From contig CAWZYM010000144.1 of NCBI GenBank assembly GCA_963966185.1, positions 1 through 64,000 on the forward strand: a stretch of 64,000 nucleotides of DNA. The letters are read 5' to 3'. Of the stretch, positions 53,901 to 64,000 are shown piece after piece. The stretch's first letter is position 1. Each line of letters opens with the position of its first letter. The position numbers and the translations under genes are program-made. Below the pieces are notes generated by a model. The model saw only the letters and a list, made by a program, of their open reading frames with translations, searched no databases and had not been told where the DNA came from. Source of the DNA: Rhabditoides inermis (lineage: Eukaryota; Nematoda; Chromadorea; Rhabditida; Rhabditidae).

Positions 53901-56900
53901 GGTTTTCGCAGATCTATAGCCCGATATGTCTAGATGAGAAGCTCTATGTGCGTCTACCTTAGCGGGCAACTCTCACGACGTGTCGGACCACTCTCTCACC
54001 CCCGTCACTGCGCGCCCCGCCTGGTCAACGATACGTTTGCCAAACGGGGCAAGGTTCCAGGCATGGTAGAAGGATGCGGTTTTCGCAGATCTATAGCCCG
54101 ATATGTCTAGATGAGAAGCTCTATGTGCGTCTACCTTAGCGGGCAACTCTCACGACGTGTCGGACCACTCTCTCACCCCCGTCACTGCGCGCCCCGCCTG
54201 GTCAACGATACGTTTGCCAAACGGGGCAAGGTTCCAGGCATGGTAGAAGGATGCGGTTTTCGCAGATCTATAGCCCGATATGTCTAGATGAGAAGCTCTA
54301 TGTGCGTCTACCTTAGCGGGCAACTCTCACGACGTGTCGGACCACTCTCTCACCCCCGTCACTGCGCGCCCCGCCTGGTCAACGATACGTTTGCCAAACG
54401 GGGCAAGGTTCCAGGCATGGTAGAAGGATGCGGTTTTCGCAGATCTATAGCCCGATATGTCTAGATGAGAAGCTCTATGTGCGTCTACCTTAGCGGGCAA
54501 CTCTCACGACGTGTCGGACCACTCTCTCACCCCCGTCACTGCGCGCCCCGCCTGGTCAACGATACGTTTGCCAAACGGGGCAAGGTTCCAGGCATGGTAG
54601 AAGGATGCGGTTTTCGCAGATCTATAGCCCGATATGTCTAGATGAGAAGCTCTATGTGCGTCTACCTTAGCGGGCAACTCTCACGACGTGTCGGACCACT
54701 CTCTCACCCCCGTCACTGCGCGCCCCGCCTGGTCAACGATACGTTTGCCAAACGGGGCAAGGTTCCAGGCATGGTAGAAGGATGCGGTTTTCGCAGATCT
54801 ATAGCCCGATATGTCTAGATGAGAAGCTCTATGTGCGTCTACCTTAGCGGGCAACTCTCACGACGTGTCGGACCACTCTCTCACCCCCGTCACTGCGCGC
54901 CCCGCCTGGTCAACGATACGTTTGCCAAACGGGGCAAGGTTCCAGGCATGGTAGAAGGATGCGGTTTTCGCAGATCTATAGCCCGATATGTCTAGATGAG
55001 AAGCTCTATGTGCGTCTACCTTAGCGGGCAACTCTCACGACGTGTCGGACCACTCTCTCACCCCCGTCACTGCGCGCCCCGCCTGGTCAACGATACGTTT
55101 GCCAAACGGGGCAAGGTTCCAGGCATGGTAGAAGGATGCGGTTTTCGCAGATCTATAGCCCGATATGTCTAGATGAGAAGCTCTATGTGCGTCTACCTTA
55201 GCGGGCAACTCTCACGACGTGTCGGACCACTCTCTCACCCCCGTCACTGCGCGCCCCGCCTGGTCAACGATACGTTTGCCAAACGGGGCAAGGTTCCAGG
55301 CATGGTAGAAGGATGCGGTTTTCGCAGATCTATAGCCCGATATGTCTAGATGAGAAGCTCTATGTGCGTCTACCTTAGCGGGCAACTCTCACGACGTGTC
55401 GGACCACTCTCTCACCCCCGTCACTGCGCGCCCCGCCTGGTCAACGATACGTTTGCCAAACGGGGCAAGGTTCCAGGCATGGTAGAAGGATGCGGTTTTC
55501 GCAGATCTATAGCCCGATATGTCTAGATGAGAAGCTCTATGTGCGTCTACCTTAGCGGGCAACTCTCACGACGTGTCGGACCACTCTCTCACCCCCGTCA
55601 CTGCGCGCCCCGCCTGGTCAACGATACGTTTGCCAAACGGGGCAAGGTTCCAGGCATGGTAGAAGGATGCGGTTTTCGCAGATCTATAGCCCGATATGTC
55701 TAGATGAGAAGCTCTATGTGCGTCTACCTTAGCGGGCAACTCTCACGACGTGTCGGACCACTCTCTCACCCCCGTCACTGCGCGCCCCGCCTGGTCAACG
55801 ATACGTTTGCCAAACGGGGCAAGGTTCCAGGCATGGTAGAAGGATGCGGTTTTCGCAGATCTATAGCCCGATATGTCTAGATGAGAAGCTCTATGTGCGT
55901 CTACCTTAGCGGGCAACTCTCACGACGTGTCGGACCACTCTCTCACCCCCGTCACTGCGCGCCCCGCCTGGTCAACGATACGTTTGCCAAACGGGGCAAG
56001 GTTCCAGGCATGGTAGAAGGATGCGGTTTTCGCAGATCTATAGCCCGATATGTCTAGATGAGAAGCTCTATGTGCGTCTACCTTAGCGGGCAACTCTCAC
56101 GACGTGTCGGACCACTCTCTCACCCCCGTCACTGCGCGCCCCGCCTGGTCAACGATACGTTTGCCAAACGGGGCAAGGTTCCAGGCATGGTAGAAGGATG
56201 CGGTTTTCGCAGATCTATAGCCCGATATGTCTAGATGAGAAGCTCTATGTGCGTCTACCTTAGCGGGCAACTCTCACGACGTGTCGGACCACTCTCTCAC
56301 CCCCGTCACTGCGCGCCCCGCCTGGTCAACGATACGTTTGCCAAACGGGGCAAGGTTCCAGGCATGGTAGAAGGATGCGGTTTTCGCAGATCTATAGCCC
56401 GATATGTCTAGATGAGAAGCTCTATGTGCGTCTACCTTAGCGGGCAACTCTCACGACGTGTCGGACCACTCTCTCACCCCCGTCACTGCGCGCCCCGCCT
56501 GGTCAACGATACGTTTGCCAAACGGGGCAAGGTTCCAGGCATGGTAGAAGGATGCGGTTTTCGCAGATCTATAGCCCGATATGTCTAGATGAGAAGCTCT
56601 ATGTGCGTCTACCTTAGCGGGCAACTCTCACGACGTGTCGGACCACTCTCTCACCCCCGTCACTGCGCGCCCCGCCTGGTCAACGATACGTTTGCCAAAC
56701 GGGGCAAGGTTCCAGGCATGGTAGAAGGATGCGGTTTTCGCAGATCTATAGCCCGATATGTCTAGATGAGAAGCTCTATGTGCGTCTACCTTAGCGGGCA
56801 ACTCTCACGACGTGTCGGACCACTCTCTCACCCCCGTCACTGCGCGCCCCGCCTGGTCAACGATACGTTTGCCAAACGGGGCAAGGTTCCAGGCATGGTA

Positions 56901-59900
56901 GAAGGATGCGGTTTTCGCAGATCTATAGCCCGATATGTCTAGATGAGAAGCTCTATGTGCGTCTACCTTAGCGGGCAACTCTCACGACGTGTCGGACCAC
57001 TCTCTCACCCCCGTCACTGCGCGCCCCGCCTGGTCAACGATACGTTTGCCAAACGGGGCAAGGTTCCAGGCATGGTAGAAGGATGCGGTTTTCGCAGATC
57101 TATAGCCCGATATGTCTAGATGAGAAGCTCTATGTGCGTCTACCTTAGCGGGCAACTCTCACGACGTGTCGGACCACTCTCTCACCCCCGTCACTGCGCG
57201 CCCCGCCTGGTCAACGATACGTTTGCCAAACGGGGCAAGGTTCCAGGCATGGTAGAAGGATGCGGTTTTCGCAGATCTATAGCCCGATATGTCTAGATGA
57301 GAAGCTCTATGTGCGTCTACCTTAGCGGGCAACTCTCACGACGTGTCGGACCACTCTCTCACCCCCGTCACTGCGCGCCCCGCCTGGTCAACGATACGTT
57401 TGCCAAACGGGGCAAGGTTCCAGGCATGGTAGAAGGATGCGGTTTTCGCAGATCTATAGCCCGATATGTCTAGATGAGAAGCTCTATGTGCGTCTACCTT
57501 AGCGGGCAACTCTCACGACGTGTCGGACCACTCTCTCACCCCCGTCACTGCGCGCCCCGCCTGGTCAACGATACGTTTGCCAAACGGGGCAAGGTTCCAG
57601 GCATGGTAGAAGGATGCGGTTTTCGCAGATCTATAGCCCGATATGTCTAGATGAGAAGCTCTATGTGCGTCTACCTTAGCGGGCAACTCTCACGACGTGT
57701 CGGACCACTCTCTCACCCCCGTCACTGCGCGCCCCGCCTGGTCAACGATACGTTTGCCAAACGGGGCAAGGTTCCAGGCATGGTAGAAGGATGCGGTTTT
57801 CGCAGATCTATAGCCCGATATGTCTAGATGAGAAGCTCTATGTGCGTCTACCTTAGCGGGCAACTCTCACGACGTGTCGGACCACTCTCTCACCCCCGTC
57901 ACTGCGCGCCCCGCCTGGTCAACGATACGTTTGCCAAACGGGGCAAGGTTCCAGGCATGGTAGAAGGATGCGGTTTTCGCAGATCTATAGCCCGATATGT
58001 CTAGATGAGAAGCTCTATGTGCGTCTACCTTAGCGGGCAACTCTCACGACGTGTCGGACCACTCTCTCACCCCCGTCACTGCGCGCCCCGCCTGGTCAAC
58101 GATACGTTTGCCAAACGGGGCAAGGTTCCAGGCATGGTAGAAGGATGCGGTTTTCGCAGATCTATAGCCCGATATGTCTAGATGAGAAGCTCTATGTGCG
58201 TCTACCTTAGCGGGCAACTCTCACGACGTGTCGGACCACTCTCTCACCCCCGTCACTGCGCGCCCCGCCTGGTCAACGATACGTTTGCCAAACGGGGCAA
58301 GGTTCCAGGCATGGTAGAAGGATGCGGTTTTCGCAGATCTATAGCCCGATATGTCTAGATGAGAAGCTCTATGTGCGTCTACCTTAGCGGGCAACTCTCA
58401 CGACGTGTCGGACCACTCTCTCACCCCCGTCACTGCGCGCCCCGCCTGGTCAACGATACGTTTGCCAAACGGGGCAAGGTTCCAGGCATGGTAGAAGGAT
58501 GCGGTTTTCGCAGATCTATAGCCCGATATGTCTAGATGAGAAGCTCTATGTGCGTCTACCTTAGCGGGCAACTCTCACGACGTGTCGGACCACTCTCTCA
58601 CCCCCGTCACTGCGCGCCCCGCCTGGTCAACGATACGTTTGCCAAACGGGGCAAGGTTCCAGGCATGGTAGAAGGATGCGGTTTTCGCAGATCTATAGCC
58701 CGATATGTCTAGATGAGAAGCTCTATGTGCGTCTACCTTAGCGGGCAACTCTCACGACGTGTCGGACCACTCTCTCACCCCCGTCACTGCGCGCCCCGCC
58801 TGGTCAACGATACGTTTGCCAAACGGGGCAAGGTTCCAGGCATGGTAGAAGGATGCGGTTTTCGCAGATCTATAGCCCGATATGTCTAGATGAGAAGCTC
58901 TATGTGCGTCTACCTTAGCGGGCAACTCTCACGACGTGTCGGACCACTCTCTCACCCCCGTCACTGCGCGCCCCGCCTGGTCAACGATACGTTTGCCAAA
59001 CGGGGCAAGGTTCCAGGCATGGTAGAAGGATGCGGTTTTCGCAGATCTATAGCCCGATATGTCTAGATGAGAAGCTCTATGTGCGTCTACCTTAGCGGGC
59101 AACTCTCACGACGTGTCGGACCACTCTCTCACCCCCGTCACTGCGCGCCCCGCCTGGTCAACGATACGTTTGCCAAACGGGGCAAGGTTCCAGGCATGGT
59201 AGAAGGATGCGGTTTTCGCAGATCTATAGCCCGATATGTCTAGATGAGAAGCTCTATGTGCGTCTACCTTAGCGGGCAACTCTCACGACGTGTCGGACCA
59301 CTCTCTCACCCCCGTCACTGCGCGCCCCGCCTGGTCAACGATACGTTTGCCAAACGGGGCAAGGTTCCAGGCATGGTAGAAGGATGCGGTTTTCGCAGAT
59401 CTATAGCCCGATATGTCTAGATGAGAAGCTCTATGTGCGTCTACCTTAGCGGGCAACTCTCACGACGTGTCGGACCACTCTCTCACCCCCGTCACTGCGC
59501 GCCCCGCCTGGTCAACGATACGTTTGCCAAACGGGGCAAGGTTCCAGGCATGGTAGAAGGATGCGGTTTTCGCAGATCTATAGCCCGATATGTCTAGATG
59601 AGAAGCTCTATGTGCGTCTACCTTAGCGGGCAACTCTCACGACGTGTCGGACCACTCTCTCACCCCCGTCACTGCGCGCCCCGCCTGGTCAACGATACGT
59701 TTGCCAAACGGGGCAAGGTTCCAGGCATGGTAGAAGGATGCGGTTTTCGCAGATCTATAGCCCGATATGTCTAGATGAGAAGCTCTATGTGCGTCTACCT
59801 TAGCGGGCAACTCTCACGACGTGTCGGACCACTCTCTCACCCCCGTCACTGCGCGCCCCGCCTGGTCAACGATACGTTTGCCAAACGGGGCAAGGTTCCA

Positions 59901-62900
59901 GGCATGGTAGAAGGATGCGGTTTTCGCAGATCTATAGCCCGATATGTCTAGATGAGAAGCTCTATGTGCGTCTACCTTAGCGGGCAACTCTCACGACGTG
60001 TCGGACCACTCTCTCACCCCCGTCACTGCGCGCCCCGCCTGGTCAACGATACGTTTGCCAAACGGGGCAAGGTTCCAGGCATGGTAGAAGGATGCGGTTT
60101 TCGCAGATCTATAGCCCGATATGTCTAGATGAGAAGCTCTATGTGCGTCTACCTTAGCGGGCAACTCTCACGACGTGTCGGACCACTCTCTCACCCCCGT
60201 CACTGCGCGCCCCGCCTGGTCAACGATACGTTTGCCAAACGGGGCAAGGTTCCAGGCATGGTAGAAGGATGCGGTTTTCGCAGATCTATAGCCCGATATG
60301 TCTAGATGAGAAGCTCTATGTGCGTCTACCTTAGCGGGCAACTCTCACGACGTGTCGGACCACTCTCTCACCCCCGTCACTGCGCGCCCCGCCTGGTCAA
60401 CGATACGTTTGCCAAACGGGGCAAGGTTCCAGGCATGGTAGAAGGATGCGGTTTTCGCAGATCTATAGCCCGATATGTCTAGATGAGAAGCTCTATGTGC
60501 GTCTACCTTAGCGGGCAACTCTCACGACGTGTCGGACCACTCTCTCACCCCCGTCACTGCGCGCCCCGCCTGGTCAACGATACGTTTGCCAAACGGGGCA
60601 AGGTTCCAGGCATGGTAGAAGGATGCGGTTTTCGCAGATCTATAGCCCGATATGTCTAGATGAGAAGCTCTATGTGCGTCTACCTTAGCGGGCAACTCTC
60701 ACGACGTGTCGGACCACTCTCTCACCCCCGTCACTGCGCGCCCCGCCTGGTCAACGATACGTTTGCCAAACGGGGCAAGGTTCCAGGCATGGTAGAAGGA
60801 TGCGGTTTTCGCAGATCTATAGCCCGATATGTCTAGATGAGAAGCTCTATGTGCGTCTACCTTAGCGGGCAACTCTCACGACGTGTCGGACCACTCTCTC
60901 ACCCCCGTCACTGCGCGCCCCGCCTGGTCAACGATACGTTTGCCAAACGGGGCAAGGTTCCAGGCATGGTAGAAGGATGCGGTTTTCGCAGATCTATAGC
61001 CCGATATGTCTAGATGAGAAGCTCTATGTGCGTCTACCTTAGCGGGCAACTCTCACGACGTGTCGGACCACTCTCTCACCCCCGTCACTGCGCGCCCCGC
61101 CTGGTCAACGATACGTTTGCCAAACGGGGCAAGGTTCCAGGCATGGTAGAAGGATGCGGTTTTCGCAGATCTATAGCCCGATATGTCTAGATGAGAAGCT
61201 CTATGTGCGTCTACCTTAGCGGGCAACTCTCACGACGTGTCGGACCACTCTCTCACCCCCGTCACTGCGCGCCCCGCCTGGTCAACGATACGTTTGCCAA
61301 ACGGGGCAAGGTTCCAGGCATGGTAGAAGGATGCGGTTTTCGCAGATCTATAGCCCGATATGTCTAGATGAGAAGCTCTATGTGCGTCTACCTTAGCGGG
61401 CAACTCTCACGACGTGTCGGACCACTCTCTCACCCCCGTCACTGCGCGCCCCGCCTGGTCAACGATACGTTTGCCAAACGGGGCAAGGTTCCAGGCATGG
61501 TAGAAGGATGCGGTTTTCGCAGATCTATAGCCCGATATGTCTAGATGAGAAGCTCTATGTGCGTCTACCTTAGCGGGCAACTCTCACGACGTGTCGGACC
61601 ACTCTCTCACCCCCGTCACTGCGCGCCCCGCCTGGTCAACGATACGTTTGCCAAACGGGGCAAGGTTCCAGGCATGGTAGAAGGATGCGGTTTTCGCAGA
61701 TCTATAGCCCGATATGTCTAGATGAGAAGCTCTATGTGCGTCTACCTTAGCGGGCAACTCTCACGACGTGTCGGACCACTCTCTCACCCCCGTCACTGCG
61801 CGCCCCGCCTGGTCAACGATACGTTTGCCAAACGGGGCAAGGTTCCAGGCATGGTAGAAGGATGCGGTTTTCGCAGATCTATAGCCCGATATGTCTAGAT
61901 GAGAAGCTCTATGTGCGTCTACCTTAGCGGGCAACTCTCACGACGTGTCGGACCACTCTCTCACCCCCGTCACTGCGCGCCCCGCCTGGTCAACGATACG
62001 TTTGCCAAACGGGGCAAGGTTCCAGGCATGGTAGAAGGATGCGGTTTTCGCAGATCTATAGCCCGATATGTCTAGATGAGAAGCTCTATGTGCGTCTACC
62101 TTAGCGGGCAACTCTCACGACGTGTCGGACCACTCTCTCACCCCCGTCACTGCGCGCCCCGCCTGGTCAACGATACGTTTGCCAAACGGGGCAAGGTTCC
62201 AGGCATGGTAGAAGGATGCGGTTTTCGCAGATCTATAGCCCGATATGTCTAGATGAGAAGCTCTATGTGCGTCTACCTTAGCGGGCAACTCTCACGACGT
62301 GTCGGACCACTCTCTCACCCCCGTCACTGCGCGCCCCGCCTGGTCAACGATACGTTTGCCAAACGGGGCAAGGTTCCAGGCATGGTAGAAGGATGCGGTT
62401 TTCGCAGATCTATAGCCCGATATGTCTAGATGAGAAGCTCTATGTGCGTCTACCTTAGCGGGCAACTCTCACGACGTGTCGGACCACTCTCTCACCCCCG
62501 TCACTGCGCGCCCCGCCTGGTCAACGATACGTTTGCCAAACGGGGCAAGGTTCCAGGCATGGTAGAAGGATGCGGTTTTCGCAGATCTATAGCCCGATAT
62601 GTCTAGATGAGAAGCTCTATGTGCGTCTACCTTAGCGGGCAACTCTCACGACGTGTCGGACCACTCTCTCACCCCCGTCACTGCGCGCCCCGCCTGGTCA
62701 ACGATACGTTTGCCAAACGGGGCAAGGTTCCAGGCATGGTAGAAGGATGCGGTTTTCGCAGATCTATAGCCCGATATGTCTAGATGAGAAGCTCTATGTG
62801 CGTCTACCTTAGCGGGCAACTCTCACGACGTGTCGGACCACTCTCTCACCCCCGTCACTGCGCGCCCCGCCTGGTCAACGATACGTTTGCCAAACGGGGC

Positions 62901-64000
62901 AAGGTTCCAGGCATGGTAGAAGGATGCGGTTTTCGCAGATCTATAGCCCGATATGTCTAGATGAGAAGCTCTATGTGCGTCTACCTTAGCGGGCAACTCT
63001 CACGACGTGTCGGACCACTCTCTCACCCCCGTCACTGCGCGCCCCGCCTGGTCAACGATACGTTTGCCAAACGGGGCAAGGTTCCAGGCATGGTAGAAGG
63101 ATGCGGTTTTCGCAGATCTATAGCCCGATATGTCTAGATGAGAAGCTCTATGTGCGTCTACCTTAGCGGGCAACTCTCACGACGTGTCGGACCACTCTCT
63201 CACCCCCGTCACTGCGCGCCCCGCCTGGTCAACGATACGTTTGCCAAACGGGGCAAGGTTCCAGGCATGGTAGAAGGATGCGGTTTTCGCAGATCTATAG
63301 CCCGATATGTCTAGATGAGAAGCTCTATGTGCGTCTACCTTAGCGGGCAACTCTCACGACGTGTCGGACCACTCTCTCACCCCCGTCACTGCGCGCCCCG
63401 CCTGGTCAACGATACGTTTGCCAAACGGGGCAAGGTTCCAGGCATGGTAGAAGGATGCGGTTTTCGCAGATCTATAGCCCGATATGTCTAGATGAGAAGC
63501 TCTATGTGCGTCTACCTTAGCGGGCAACTCTCACGACGTGTCGGACCACTCTCTCACCCCCGTCACTGCGCGCCCCGCCTGGTCAACGTTACGTTTGCCA
63601 AACGGGGCAAGGTTCCAGGCATGGTAGAAGGATGCGGTTTTCGCAGATCTATAGCCCGATATGTCTAGATGAGAAGCTCTATGTGCGTCTACCTTAGCGG
63701 GCAACTCTCACGACGTGTCGGACCACTCTCTCACCCCCGTCACTGCGCGCCCCGCCTGGTCAACGATACGTTTGCCAAACGGGGCAAGGTTCCAGGCATG
63801 GTAGAAGGATGCGGTTTTCGCAGATCTATAGCCCGATATGTCTAGATGAGAAGCTCTATGTGCGTCTACCTTAGCGGGCAACTCTCACGACGTGTCGGAC
63901 CACTCTCTCACCCCCGTCACTGCGCGCCCCGCCTGGTCAACGATACGTTTGCCAAACGGGGCAAGGTTCCAGGCATGGTAGAAGGATGCGGTTTTCGCAG
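47990..64000. repeat. 177-bp satellite array, about 90 copies, open to the right
   Basis: Exact period 177, checked over 20 units (3,540 bases). The first unit, at 47,990, differs at about 10 positions; later ones are almost identical. The only recurring variant seen is A to T in ACGATACG, present in units at 48,541, 48,895, 49,603, 50,134 and 63,586. The 76-unit interval between the last two shows no T form. Each unit holds the palindrome CGTTTGCCAAACG inside a GCCCCG/CGGGGC stem. All frames are closed, so it is non-coding. The array continues past the window. Confidence 0.97.

Noticed and set aside
47990..64000. CRISPR-like array
   Set aside because: Units are contiguous 177-base repeats without unique spacers, in a eukaryotic context.

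Overview
The window is eukaryotic and most likely from a nematode. Genes are split by short GT..AG introns (many of 50-110 bases) with TTTTCAG-type acceptors. The repeats include a NeSL-type non-LTR element with a Ulp1-like protease, a family known mainly from nematodes. The species cannot be named; short exons with tiny introns would suit a diplogastrid, but that is a guess. No prokaryotic features are present.

Layout. 1-11,568: a NeSL-like non-LTR retrotransposon on the minus strand. A near full-length copy (5,677-11,568) is broken by a 65-base deletion. Two tandemly duplicated 5'-truncated copies lie to its left, and every junction is a (GA)n tract. 11,614-12,784: a foldback DNA element with 465-base inverted arms. 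12,974-17,242: a multi-exon UPF1-like SF1 helicase gene with one frameshift. 17,509-20,983: two head-to-tail non-autonomous Helitrons. 21,022-33,894: a gag-like ORF with a CCHC knuckle, carrying one in-frame stop and split by a young Ty3/gypsy element (21,663-33,517, 4-base target duplication GGAT). 34,449-40,640: a satellite with a unit of about 118 bases. 40,647-41,193: three minus-strand exons of the complex I 75 kDa subunit (NDUFS1), cut off at the satellite edge. 41,392-43,811: a minus-strand BTB-BACK gene. 44,425-45,360: poorly resolved minus-strand exons. 46,416-47,278: two tRNA-headed SINE-like units head to head. 47,990-64,000: about 90 copies of a 177-base satellite, running off the window.

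The Ty3 element is the most interesting unit. It has gag, then an NC / two-membrane-segment / protease frame, then RT-RNase H-integrase, each offset by +1 from the one before, followed by about 2 kb of spliced-looking accessory sequence. A short hairpin (stem GGGG/CCCC, loop TGCCGT) recurs seven times, all in the sense orientation: in both LTRs, three times in the leader before gag, at the start of pol and in the accessory region. The stem shows compensatory changes at two pairs between copies, which suggests selection for an RNA structure.

The first 1.47 kb carries many single-base indels against its own duplicate and is probably unpolished contig-edge sequence. Both ends of the window lie in repeats, so copy numbers and junctions depend on the assembly.
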